The notes below the pieces were generated by a model. It was not told where the DNA came from. It searched no databases and worked only from the letters and a program-made list of their open reading frames with translations. This document shows, piece after piece, positions 8,400 to 17,459 of a DNA stretch of 64,000 nt. Origin of the DNA: Pseudobacter ginsenosidimutans (GTDB taxonomy: Bacteria; Bacteroidota; Bacteroidia; Chitinophagales; Chitinophagaceae). The DNA lies in NCBI RefSeq assembly GCF_007970185.1, contig NZ_CP042431.1, positions 4,340,001-4,404,000 on the forward strand. Direction: 5' to 3'. Each line of letters begins with the position of its first letter. The stretch's first letter is position 1. A program made the position numbers and the translations under genes.

Positions 8400-9728
8400 T
8401 TATCCCTGCACTTCTCCCTCCAGCATTTGCAGTATCCCTTCATTGCCGATGATCATCATGCCCTGCCTGTCTTCTGTGATTCCATCCTGCAGCCTGTAGG
8501 TATATTTCGGTTTCGACCCCTGCATTATCGTAGGCATGTATACGAATTGGATATTGTCCTGTTTTCTGAGCGCTTCCCCCACTTCAATGATATGGGTGGA
8601 TACGATGAAGATACATTTCCGGTAGGATGCAAATGCTTCCGTAACGGCCAGTGTTCCATCGTATGCATCCTTCACATTGGTGCCTTTGAAGAGCTCATCA
8701 AACATCAGCAGTAATGATTTTCCACTTGCTGCCGCTTCTGCAGCCTGTTTCACCCTTACCACTTCTGCATAGAAATGACTGTATCCAAGACCGATATTGT
8801 CTGCTACATTGATAGAAGAATATATTCCCTCCCTCACCGAGAATTCCAAATGTGATGCCGCCACGGGGAAGCCCATATGCGCGAGGTACATTGCAATGCC
8901 CACGGACTTCATCAGCGTTGATTTTCCTGCCATATTGGCCCCGGTAAGGAATATGATATTGCTGTTTCTGTGCAGCAGCAGGTTATTACCCACGCCTCCT
9001 TCGATACAGGGATGGGAGAGTGCCCGGGCAGAGAAGATATTATCTTCTTCCGGAAATGCCTTCGCATAACAAAATCCCCTTTTGTGAGCCACTTCACTAA
9101 CGGCGATGTTCACATCCACTTCATAGATGAACAGCAGAACCTGCTCCATTTCTTCTTTCAATACATGCTTCAGCAAGTGATTATAAAATGCAATGGTGGT
9201 AGCAGGCAGGGCTTTGTAAATATCCATTGCCCGGAGCCGTTCCATTCTCTTGTGGTTCAGAATGCGGGCGATGCTTTCGATCTTTTCTGTCCAGGGTCCG
9301 GGCATTGCCTGTAGCCTGCTGATGAAGGAATAGCATTTGTGCAGGTTCACGATGGTGGCCTGCAGGCCCTGTATATTTTTCTTATACTGCCCATCTCTTG
9401 TGAGGATGGAAAGCAGGCGCCTCGTGAGGGTGGTAGCAAGTACGAGCGCTGCCTGTTTTGCTTCTCCGGCGTCCAGGTATTCCCGCATTAGATTCACCTG
9501 TTCCGCATCGAAGGGGAAGTCCTGGCGGACCTGCTGGAAATATTGGAAGATGCTGCTTCGCTGGTTGATGGATGCTGCGTTTGTCAATGGTTCCCTGAAC
9601 ATAACGTCCAGCAATTGTTCGCCGCCCCTTGTTTTCACCTGGTTGAACAAGTGGTGGACCGTGCCTTTCCGGAATTTGCCGGAGAGATTCAGTTCTTCAA
9701 GCGTTTGCCTGTCTGTGATGAAATGCAT
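8400..9728 (-). CDS. MutS-related ATPase, second copy (core/clamp plus ATPase only)
   Basis: This protein has the MutS lever/clamp helices followed by the MutS-type ABC ATPase. Walker A is LTGANMAGKSTLMKS and Walker B is LLLMFDELFKGTN, with the trailing helix DAYDGTLAVTEAF and STHIIEVGE. It lacks the N-terminal mismatch-binding and connector domains of true MutS, so a role in mismatch repair is not implied; short MutS-like ATPases of this kind are known in Bacteroidota and their function is unclear. I place the start at the ATG at 9728 (MHFITDRQTLEELNLSG, 442 residues) because it aligns with the paralogue's start, although the frame is open to 9797 inside the preceding gene. The preceding gene, a paralogue in tandem, ends 25 bases upstream. 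Confidence 0.88.
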   Translation of the reverse strand: MHFITDRQTLEELNLSGKFRKGTVHHLFNQVKTRGGEQLLDVMFREPLTNAASINQRSSIFQYFQQVRQDFPFDAEQVNLMREYLDAGEAKQAALVLATTLTRRLLSILTRDGQYKKNIQGLQATIVNLHKCYSFISRLQAMPGPWTEKIESIARILNHKRMERLRAMDIYKALPATTIAFYNHLLKHVLKEEMEQVLLFIYEVDVNIAVSEVAHKRGFCYAKAFPEEDNIFSARALSHPCIEGGVGNNLLLHRNSNIIFLTGANMAGKSTLMKSVGIAMYLAHMGFPVAASHLEFSVREGIYSSINVADNIGLGYSHFYAEVVRVKQAAEAAASGKSLLLMFDELFKGTNVKDAYDGTLAVTEAFASYRKCIFIVSTHIIEVGEALRKQDNIQFVYMPTIMQGSKPKYTYRLQDGITEDRQGMMIIGNEGILQMLEGEVQG

Positions 9729-9753
9729 ATCGTTGATGAGTAGTTGTAAATGA

Positions 9754-11048
9754 TTATTGTTTCCTGCCGTTCTGTAAAATGTCAAGGATGCCTTCATTCC
9801 GTATGATGATCATGCCATGACGGTCATCAGTGATGCCCTGCTCCAGTTTGTAAGTGTATTCAGGGGTATGTCCATTCATCCTGGTAGGCAGGTAGCTGTA
9901 CCCGATCTGCTTTTTCCCCTGCAGCTGTTCACCGGCTTCCACGATATGGGATGAAACGATGAACAGGCTTTTTCGTTTGCCGGCAAATCCTTTCATTACA
10001 GCAACAGTGGCTTCATGAGCGTCTTTCACATTGGTGCCTCTGAATAATTCATCGAAGAGGATGAAATAAGATCTGCCGCTGCTTAATTCGGAAGCTATTT
10101 TTTTCACCCGCAGCACTTCTGCATAGAAGTGGCTGGCGCCGATTCCGAGATTGTCAGGGAGATTGATGGTGGTGTAAATACCAGCCATAACCGAGAATTC
10201 CATCGAACGTGCTGCTACCGGAAATCCCATATGGGCCAGATACAGGGCTGTGCTGACTGCGCGGAGGAAAGTTGATTTGCCAGCCATATTGGCGCCGGTA
10301 AGGAACAGTACATTCTCGTTGGCATCCATCGAAATATCATTGCCTACTGCCTCTTTCAGCGATGGATGGTATATGCCTTCCACGCGAAGAACAGGATCCC
10401 CTTGGGGAGCGCCTTCGGAAAAACAAATTGCCGCCCGCTTGCTGTTTTGGCGACCGACAGGTAGATGTCGAGCATGTACAGGTAGTGCAGCAAGCTTTCC
10501 AGTTTCTTTCTTTCATTCATCCTGAACAGTGCATCGAAAGCGGTGGTGGCGGCATAGGATAGTTTTCCCTTCGGTTCTTCCTGCCATACTGGATGGAAAG
10601 AAGGAGCCATCAGCAGTGCTGCAATATCCTTGCGTTCGTCCGACCAGGAGCTTATTTCCTTAATCTCCTTTCTTTCGATAAAATCCTTTGTGAGATGGAA
10701 AAGCTGGATGATGGCGCTTACTCCCTGCTGGATCTCCTTTTCTCCCATCAGCGAAGCGCCGGAGGAATGCTGCTGCTTTTCGCCCGGGCCGGATAAATAT
10801 TTTTCCGCCATATCGAAGATAGAAGCATTGTAGGGGAACAGGGTATTCAGGTCTGCAAAATGACCGATAATACTGCTGCGTTTATTGATCGCTGTTGCAT
10901 CGGATAAGGGGTGCCGGAACATTTGCTCAAGCAGGGATTCGCCTCCGCGTGTATGCACATGATTGTAGATATCGAATATGCCAGTGCCATTCCGTTTGCT
11001 GAAAATACCGAGATCGGTGATGGTTTGTTCATCTGTCCTTAGCAACAT
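9754..11048 (-). pseudogene. MutS-related ATPase, first copy, interrupted by a frameshift
   Basis: Two frames together encode one paralogue of the downstream MutS-like protein. The first (11048 down to 10356) gives MLLRTDEQT, HVHTRGGESLLEQMF and the helical clamp as far as FPKALPKG. The second (to 9754) resumes at VEGIYHPSLKEAVGND with Walker A TGANMAGKSTFLRA and Walker B FILFDELFRGTN. The break falls at a run of four C/G at 10398-10401. One more base there restores PKGDPVLRVEGIYHPS, colinear with the paralogue (FPEEDNIFSARALSHPCIEGG), and a single frame of 431 residues. As read, the first product lacks the ATPase and the second lacks the clamp. Residual sequencing error and real inactivation are both possible. 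It sits 18 bases after the permease-GldG gene, so it belongs to that operon. Confidence 0.85.
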
Positions 11049-11066
11049 AATGTAATGATTGGTTTC

Positions 11067-13403
11067 TTATTTTCTTTTTCTCCTTATCAGCAAAATTGTG
11101 GCGGTCAGCAACAGCAATACCGGAAGGATCCATACGTAAATGGTGCTGATCGCACTGGCGCCGGCTTCGCTGGTATTGAGCCAGATATCTTTGGGTTCTG
11201 TTCTCGTCATATGAATGGGATGCCGGTTATAGTCCATCCAGCTATAGATGGGAAGCACCATAAAATAATTGGCACCCAGCCGGCCATTACTGGCGAAGTC
11301 TGCATCTCCGGAAATAATGATCCTTTGTTCCTTATTCCTGATTTGTCGGGTGAGCATTGCCGTTGTAATGAAAGAAATTTCCTTCCTGTCTCCTGCAAGG
11401 TTGTCAAAGGCAGGCAGGGTGGAATCGATAACGAGCTGACCGGCTTTGAGCCAGCTGCGGTTGTGGTCCGTTTGCGTCAATGCCTGTTTGTGGAATGCAT
11501 TGCTGTCTTTATCAAAAGAAAGAGCGGCTACACCGGGCATCAGCAGCCGCAGGGTGTCTTTCCGGTTTTCCAGTGATTGTTTTATCCACCACAGGTCCGG
11601 GGAAAGCTTACTGCCTGCTGCTGTGATATAGGGTCTTACCTTATCAGGTGTTTCATCGAAAGTAGGCTCCACCAGCTGGCCGGTCATAAGTTGAACGCCG
11701 AGCTGTTGCAGTACGGGATTCAAAATATCCTGCTTGCCGGGTTTGCCGATTGCCAGAAAATTGCCACCTGCATCGATCCAGGAGGTGATCTTGTTTTGTA
11801 CCACTTTACTGAGTGGCGTTTTCGGATCCGCCAACACAAGCGCTGTTGTATGTGCAGGGAGATCCTGCGATTCGAGATCAATGGTGTCCGCATCGAAGCC
11901 GAGGTTGACGAGGGCGCCACGACTTCCTTTCAATGCTGTATGAACAGCATATTCCCTTTCCCCGGTTTTATAAATGCTCCTTTCCAGATGCCCGTTCACA
12001 AAATAGATCTTCGGCGCTTCAGGCTCCAGCAATCGTTTGAATACGGCGGATACATTATTGAGGTCCGGCCAGAAAAACGGGTCTTCAAAGGTGCGCAGGA
12101 ATTCTGTACGGCCTTTGTATGTAAGCCGCATTACAAGCCTGTATGATTCAGGCTGCAGGTTGATGATCTTACGCATTTCTTCGGGCGACCTGTACTTTGA
12201 AAAATCGGCATCGATCAGATCGGCGCTTTCCGCAGCGATCTCCGCCAATGTTTTACCTGGATTCTGCCGGTAGATAAGACTGTCATTGGTTGCAGCATCT
12301 ACATCGTAATAGTATTCGTATTTGAATCTGATATCAGGTTTGAAACGAAGGTAAGGTTCCCAGAAACCTGCCAGATAAATGGCATTCCTGTTTTCAGGCA
12401 AACCCTGATCCCGGCCGGGCCCCAGCAGGTTGGTGTACAGGGTCACTTCCAGTGTGCTGTCGCCTGTTGCCCTGATGAGTTCCTGCATTTCAGCAGGAAT
12501 GGTATTGGCCTGAGCAGCGGTGGTATCCCAGTAAACCGTCAGTGTTGGCCTCGAACTCACATAACCAACGGTGAGGCATAGGGTCAGTACGGCGAGGTAC
12601 CTGCCTGCACGGACATACCAGGGCCTTGCTTCACGGCCGGCCTTCAGCCTGATCATTGTGAAGGAAATGAACAGGGATGCAACAAGGATAAAATAGAAAA
12701 GATCCCTTGTGGTGATCAGGCCGCCCATCATCCTGCTGGTACGGTTCTGCAGAGAAAGGAACCAGGTGAGGTCCCTGATGATATCATATTTCTGCCAAAG
12801 CCCGCCGATGCGGCCAAGAATAAAAAGTATGATGAATGTACTGAATGCCGAAACGATCTGGTAAGTGGTGAGAGCAGACAGGAAGAGGCCGATTGCTGCA
12901 TAAGCGCCTGTCATCAGATAGAATCCCAGCATGGCTGATAACAGTCGTCCAATATCCGCATGTTCGATATTGAAGATGCCGGACACTACAAAGATGCCCA
13001 GCAGCAATACCAGCACGAGGCTGTATAACATGATGCCCAGGTATTTCCCCAGCACGATCTGCTGCAGTTTTACAGGGGATGAGTACAGGAGTTTGATGGT
13101 GCCATTGTTGAATTCCCGACTGATAAGGCCCATTGTCAGCAAGGGGATGAACAGATACAAATTCTGTATCACATTTATGAAAATACCTGATCTCAGAAAA
13201 AGAAAGAAGGTGAGTGAGCCTGTGGCGCCTTTGTAACCTGGACTGTTTTTCAACATCAGTTCCTGCCAGTTGGCTATTTCGTATAAGGATCCGGTATAGT
13301 ATACTGCGCATTGCACCAAAAAAACGAGCATGATGAACCAGGCGATGGGAGAGTAGAACAAATAGCGCCATTCATTCTTTGCTATTTTGAGGATCAGTTT
13401 CAT
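11067..13403 (-). CDS. ABC-2 permease fused to a GldG-type auxiliary domain (copy 2)
   Basis: A 778-residue inner-membrane protein. Residues 1-275 form an ABC-2 permease: about six membrane helices, with the motif SREFNNGTIKLLYSSPV after the second helix and IVLGKYLGIMLYS. A further helix (YLAVLTLCLTVGYVSS) leads into a large periplasmic domain of the GldG/IFT52-like type (TLEVTLYTNLLGPG, TTALVLADPKTPLSKVVQNKI, GGNFLAIGKPGK, and RIIISGDADF). A final helix ends LLIRRKRK. In gliding flavobacteria GldF (permease) and GldG are separate proteins working with the ATPase GldA; here F and G are fused. It is closely similar to the adjacent gene at 13433-15781, so the pair probably arose by tandem duplication and may form a heterodimer. 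Substrate unknown. Confidence 0.88.
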   Translation of the reverse strand: MKLILKIAKNEWRYLFYSPIAWFIMLVFLVQCAVYYTGSLYEIANWQELMLKNSPGYKGATGSLTFFLFLRSGIFINVIQNLYLFIPLLTMGLISREFNNGTIKLLYSSPVKLQQIVLGKYLGIMLYSLVLVLLLGIFVVSGIFNIEHADIGRLLSAMLGFYLMTGAYAAIGLFLSALTTYQIVSAFSTFIILFILGRIGGLWQKYDIIRDLTWFLSLQNRTSRMMGGLITTRDLFYFILVASLFISFTMIRLKAGREARPWYVRAGRYLAVLTLCLTVGYVSSRPTLTVYWDTTAAQANTIPAEMQELIRATGDSTLEVTLYTNLLGPGRDQGLPENRNAIYLAGFWEPYLRFKPDIRFKYEYYYDVDAATNDSLIYRQNPGKTLAEIAAESADLIDADFSKYRSPEEMRKIINLQPESYRLVMRLTYKGRTEFLRTFEDPFFWPDLNNVSAVFKRLLEPEAPKIYFVNGHLERSIYKTGEREYAVHTALKGSRGALVNLGFDADTIDLESQDLPAHTTALVLADPKTPLSKVVQNKITSWIDAGGNFLAIGKPGKQDILNPVLQQLGVQLMTGQLVEPTFDETPDKVRPYITAAGSKLSPDLWWIKQSLENRKDTLRLLMPGVAALSFDKDSNAFHKQALTQTDHNRSWLKAGQLVIDSTLPAFDNLAGDRKEISFITTAMLTRQIRNKEQRIIISGDADFASNGRLGANYFMVLPIYSWMDYNRHPIHMTRTEPKDIWLNTSEAGASAISTIYVWILPVLLLLTATILLIRRKRK

Positions 13404-13432
13404 CTGTAGTTGTTTACTGTTTTAAGAAGGCG

Positions 13433-15781
13433 TTATTTTCTTTTTCTTCTGATCAATACGATGGCGCCGGTTATCATCAGCAATCCGGGCAGTAACCATA
13501 CATAGATCAGCTTTTCCCATATTGCTTTGCGCGGGCTCAGTACAACACGATTATCCTTTGCATAGGGGAGAGGAGTGAATACGGGGTTCTCTTTGTAGTT
13601 GAGCCAGGTATAGGGAGCCAGCGCAATATCATCCATGCCACTGCTATTGCTGCTCATGTCTGCATCTCCCAGCACAACGATTCGCTGTTCCTTCGTTCCC
13701 CATTTTCTCGTTAGCTGTACACCGAATGCAAAAGAATGTTCCTGTCTGTCGCCCTCCGATGCATTGAATGCGGGCATGGTTGAATCATTGATCAGTTTTC
13801 CTGCCTTCAGCCAGGCTTTGCCGGGAGCAGTCATGAGTATTGGCTTAATCAAGAAGCCGCTGTCTTCCCGGTATCCGATACCGGTTACACCCGGAACCCG
13901 GAACATGGCAGTGTCCTTGATAGCATTGTGCCCTTCCAGGTATTTGATATATTGGTACCAGGGATCGTCAGACATATTGTAGAATGTGGAATTGTAATAG
14001 AAACTTATCTTATCGGGTGTTTCGTTCGGGTCTTTCTGTACCAGCTGGCCATTCATCAGTTGTACGCCTGTTTGCTGCAACAGGGGATTCAGTACATATT
14101 GTTTGCCGGGCTCTCCGTAAATGATCATATTGCCTCCGCCGTTGATATAGTTCCTGATCTTCGCGGATACATGGGCATTAAGTTCGGTTTTTGGATCAGC
14201 TATTACCAGCATGCTCAGATCTGAAGGGATTTCCTCTGTCTGCAGGTTGATAGTGTCTGCATCGAAACCAAGATTGACCAGGGACCTTGGAAAACCTTTG
14301 GCAATGGTGTAGCGCTGGAATTCCCTTTCACCTCTTTTGTAAATATTCCGTTCGAGCTGACCGCTGGCAAAAAGTACTTGCGGCATTTTTTCGCCGGCCA
14401 GTTTTTTCAATACAGCATTCACGTTGATCTCTTCAGGCCAGAAAAAGGCAATGGGGAACACACGCAGGAAAGCGCTGCGTTCTTTGTATTTCAGCTGCAT
14501 CACCAGTTGGAAATTTTCAGGCCGCAGATCAATGATCTTCCGGATCTCCTCAGGGCCTATGAACATGGCAGAATCCAGGCGGTACCCTTTGGAGATGATG
14601 CCGGCGATCTGTTGAAGGTTTTTGCCCGGGAATTTTTTGTACAAGGCGCTGTCGTCCCGGGCCGGCTCATAATCGTAATAGTAAACGTATTTGAAATCGA
14701 TATCTGTTTTGAAGCGCTGATATTGTTCCCAGAAGCCGGACAAATATCTGTTTCGTGCTGCGGGCAGGCCAGGGAAGATGTTATTGCCATCGAGCAGGTT
14801 TACATAAAGTGTTACTTCAAGCGGCCCGTTGTTCAACCGGTCCAGCAAGGCCCGGGTTTTCGGATGGATGGTATTGGATTGCCTGTTTGTTACATCGCGG
14901 TAAATGATGAACCGTGGTTGCGAACTAATATAACCGACCAGTAAACACAGCACAGTGATGGTGAGATACCTGGAAAAATGGACATACCAGGGTTTGGTTT
15001 CCCGGGCAGCTTTCAGCCGGAGGAAGGTGAATCCCACGAACATGAAAATGATCAGGAGATAATAAATGATGTCTTTACTGGATACCAGCCCTGCTATCAG
15101 TTTCTGAACACGGTTCTGTAAGGAAAGGAACCAGGTGAGGTCCCGGATAAGATCGTATTGCTGCCAGAGACTACCGATATTCATCAGCACAAAAAAAGTT
15201 GTGAAGCTGGCAACGGCGGAAATGATCTGGTAATTGGTGATGGCAGACATAAAGAATCCGATGGCGCCGTATGCGCATAACAGCAGATAAATGCCCGCCA
15301 TAGCACTCAGTACAGGACCGGTGTCCATCGATTTGATATCTGTAAGACCCGCCAATAGAAAAATTCCTGTGATGGCCACCAGCGCCAGATTGTAGATCAT
15401 TACCGCCAGGTATTTGCCCAATACGATCTGTGATGTTTTCAGTGGTGAGGAGTAGAGTAATTTGATTGTGCCGTTGTTGAATTCCCTGCTGATGATATTC
15501 ATCGTCAGCAAGGGGATGAAGAGGTAGAGATTAGGGAGCAGCTGGGCAAAGAATCCCATGTTGAGATCGGAAAAGATCCAGGCCGTCATGGATTCTGTTC
15601 CCTTCACTGCAAAAAAAGGATCGTTGCGCATTTCCATATTGGCCCATTTGGCAAAAGGGTACATGGCGCTGGTATAAAAGAAAGCAGACAGCGCCATGAA
15701 TACAATGGTAAGGAACCATGCAACCGGAGAATAGAAAAGGTTCCGGATCTCGTTCCTGGTGATCGTGAATATTACCTTCAT
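13433..15781 (-). CDS. ABC-2 permease fused to a GldG-type auxiliary domain (copy 1)
   Basis: A 782-residue paralogue of the following gene with the same order of parts: permease helices in the first 275 residues with SREFNNGTIKLLYSSPLK and IVLGKYLAVMIYN, a linking helix (YLTITVLCLLVGYISS), the periplasmic GldG-like domain (PLEVTLYVNLLDGNN, LSMLVIADPKTELNAHVSAKI, GGNMIIYGEPGK, RIVVLGDADM) and a C-terminal helix ending VLIRRKRK. It lies 103 bases downstream of the ABC ATPase that should energise it and 29 bases upstream of its paralogue. The two copies differ throughout, so the duplication is old and both are probably in use. It could export a lipid, peptide or polymer, or act in gliding or cell-envelope assembly; the sequence does not decide. 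Confidence 0.88.
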   Translation of the reverse strand: MKVIFTITRNEIRNLFYSPVAWFLTIVFMALSAFFYTSAMYPFAKWANMEMRNDPFFAVKGTESMTAWIFSDLNMGFFAQLLPNLYLFIPLLTMNIISREFNNGTIKLLYSSPLKTSQIVLGKYLAVMIYNLALVAITGIFLLAGLTDIKSMDTGPVLSAMAGIYLLLCAYGAIGFFMSAITNYQIISAVASFTTFFVLMNIGSLWQQYDLIRDLTWFLSLQNRVQKLIAGLVSSKDIIYYLLIIFMFVGFTFLRLKAARETKPWYVHFSRYLTITVLCLLVGYISSQPRFIIYRDVTNRQSNTIHPKTRALLDRLNNGPLEVTLYVNLLDGNNIFPGLPAARNRYLSGFWEQYQRFKTDIDFKYVYYYDYEPARDDSALYKKFPGKNLQQIAGIISKGYRLDSAMFIGPEEIRKIIDLRPENFQLVMQLKYKERSAFLRVFPIAFFWPEEINVNAVLKKLAGEKMPQVLFASGQLERNIYKRGEREFQRYTIAKGFPRSLVNLGFDADTINLQTEEIPSDLSMLVIADPKTELNAHVSAKIRNYINGGGNMIIYGEPGKQYVLNPLLQQTGVQLMNGQLVQKDPNETPDKISFYYNSTFYNMSDDPWYQYIKYLEGHNAIKDTAMFRVPGVTGIGYREDSGFLIKPILMTAPGKAWLKAGKLINDSTMPAFNASEGDRQEHSFAFGVQLTRKWGTKEQRIVVLGDADMSSNSSGMDDIALAPYTWLNYKENPVFTPLPYAKDNRVVLSPRKAIWEKLIYVWLLPGLLMITGAIVLIRRKRK

Positions 15782-15884
15782 TGTTTACTGATTATATTGG
15801 TTGCGGGAACCGGGCTGCAAAAGCAAATAACGGGTCATGCCGCCGGTAATGCCTGCAACAAATAATGATAGTAGAATTGAATGA

Positions 15885-16805
15885 TTATGCGGAGCGGTTG
15901 GTGAGCTGCTTGAATACATCGTCCAGCAAACCCTTGTCCGGACTGATCTCTTTCATTTTCCAGCTGCCGCTGATGCTTGCAGCAATGAGCTTGTCCGATA
16001 TCTCGTCATAACTCCCTTCAAAGAAGATCCGTAGCTGGTTGCTGGTCAGGAATTCTGTTTGGGTAACGCCACTTACCTGCATGATATCGGCAGCATGGGG
16101 AGGCGTTTCCAATCTCATCAGCAATGATTTCGTTTGTGCGTAACTGTTAAAGGCATCCATACTGTCTGAAAATACAACCCTTCCGGATTCGATCATGATG
16201 ATCTCCTGGCAAAGCAGGTTGATCTCAGACAGGATATGGGAAGATAGCAATACGGTATGGTCTTGTCCGATCTCCCTGATCAGTTTCCTGGCTTCAATCA
16301 ACTGGTTGGGATCAAGGCCATTGGTGGGCTCGTCCATCACTACCAGCCTGGGTTTGTGAATGATGGCCTGTGCAATGCCAACTCTTTGTTTGTAGCCGCC
16401 GGAAAGGTTCCTGATGAGCCGTGAGCTGATATGGGCCAGTCCGCATCGTTCTTTCACTTCATTCACGGCTGACCTGATCTGTGTTTTTTGAATGGACCTC
16501 AGTTCCGCGCAATAGGTGAGGTATTCATCGATGGTAAGGTCTGAATACAACGGTGGGAACTGTGGAAGGAAGCCGATCTCTTTTTTTGCTTCCTCAGGTT
16601 GCTTTCTTGTATCGATATCATTGATGAATACATTGCCTTCCGTTTGGTTGAGTGCTCCACAGATGATGTTCATGGTGGTGGACTTACCTGCACCGTTGGA
16701 ACCCAGAAGACCAATGATCCCTGTACGTTCGATCTCAATATTGATATCGCGGATGGCCCATGTACTGCTGTACCTGTGCGATAGGTTTTCTGTTCGTAAA
16801 ATCAT
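15885..16805 (-). CDS. ABC transporter ATP-binding protein (GldA/NatA-like)
   Basis: A 306-residue cytoplasmic ATPase of the ABC-2 exporter class. Motifs in order are the A-loop region (MILRTENLSHRYSSTWAIRDI), Walker A GSNGAGKSTT, Q-loop FLPQFPPLY, signature LSGGYKQRVGIAQAI, Walker B LVVMDEPTNGLDPNQ, and switch His in VLLSSHILSEI. A C-terminal extension of about 90 residues follows, as in GldA. It should drive the two permease-GldG proteins encoded directly downstream. The start at 16805 lies inside the 3' end of the sigma-factor gene as read (71-base overlap). The start is fixed by homology because the ABC fold begins at residue 2. Confidence 0.95.
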   Translation of the reverse strand: MILRTENLSHRYSSTWAIRDINIEIERTGIIGLLGSNGAGKSTTMNIICGALNQTEGNVFINDIDTRKQPEEAKKEIGFLPQFPPLYSDLTIDEYLTYCAELRSIQKTQIRSAVNEVKERCGLAHISSRLIRNLSGGYKQRVGIAQAIIHKPRLVVMDEPTNGLDPNQLIEARKLIREIGQDHTVLLSSHILSEINLLCQEIIMIESGRVVFSDSMDAFNSYAQTKSLLMRLETPPHAADIMQVSGVTQTEFLTSNQLRIFFEGSYDEISDKLIAASISGSWKMKEISPDKGLLDDVFKQLTNRSA

Positions 16806-17442
16806 TTGAACTCTTTAGCTTATATAGATCCTTTACGCGGGTTGCTGTATTACCGTTATGAAAGAATAAAATGTTAATGCCAGAAAAAATAAGGAACAAT
16901 GAAACGATTGCAAGATGTTCTTTCATGAACTGATGTGCACGGAGCAAATGGACCTTTACGGTGTTGGGGGAAATATTGAGATAACTGGCAATTTCATTTC
17001 GTTGTAATCCTTTTTCCAGTCTTAACCTGTACACTTCCCTTTGCCTTACGGGCAATTTTTCACTGGCTTTGTTCAAACAGGCGGCCATCTCTTTTCTTGT
17101 GAGCTGTTCCTCCACTTCATTATGGGAAGATCGGCTGTCAGCGAGCAAATGCTTTACCAGCCTGTGTTTAACGGCTTCTCTTTTCAGGTGTTTATATGCT
17201 GCATTCGACACAACTTTGTATAGCCATGCGGCTGGATACTTCACTTCAACGCATCCACGCTGCTGCCAGAGCTTGAGAAAGGATTCCTGTACGATGTCTT
17301 CAGACGCGGGCTGATCGCCGGTAATATGGAAAGCTATCTTTTCCAGTCTCACGGAATAATTCCTCACAATGGAATTGAAGCCGGATTCGTCTGAAGCTAT
17401 GGCGGTTGTATAACTGTTATGTTCATTCGCTCTATTGTCCAT
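16735..17442 (-). CDS. Sigma-70 family (ECF) RNA polymerase sigma factor with C-terminal membrane helix
   Basis: A 235-residue ECF sigma factor. Region 2 is seen in SEDIVQESFLKLWQQRG and AAWLYKVVSNAAYKHLKR. Region 4 is KLPVRQREVYRLRLEKGLQRNEIASYLNISPNTVKVHLLRAHQFMKEHL, directly followed by a hydrophobic segment (AIVSLFLIFSGINILFF) long enough for one membrane helix. I set the start at the ATG 17442 (MDNRANEHNS) because the 37 codons before it are unlike the family and overlap the upstream gene. The frame as read overlaps the ABC ATPase gene by 71 bases. An extra C in the run at 16839-16841 would instead stop translation at 16820, just before the ATPase start, so the last 30 residues are uncertain. 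Its position between SusD/lipoprotein genes and an ABC operon suggests it controls the latter. Confidence 0.85.
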   Translation of the reverse strand: MDNRANEHNSYTTAIASDESGFNSIVRNYSVRLEKIAFHITGDQPASEDIVQESFLKLWQQRGCVEVKYPAAWLYKVVSNAAYKHLKREAVKHRLVKHLLADSRSSHNEVEEQLTRKEMAACLNKASEKLPVRQREVYRLRLEKGLQRNEIASYLNISPNTVKVHLLRAHQFMKEHLAIVSLFLIFSGINILFFHNGNTATRVKDLYKLKSSNDFTNRKPIAQVQQYMGHPRYQY

Positions 17443-17459
17443 CACGAAATTATTGCCAC

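Noticed and set aside
8007-8714. A 235-codon plus-strand ORF
   Set aside because: Antisense to the lipoprotein and the MutS-like ATPase, both of which have clear protein features.
12784-13371. A 195-codon minus-strand ORF
   Set aside because: Out-of-frame shadow of the permease-GldG gene on the same strand.
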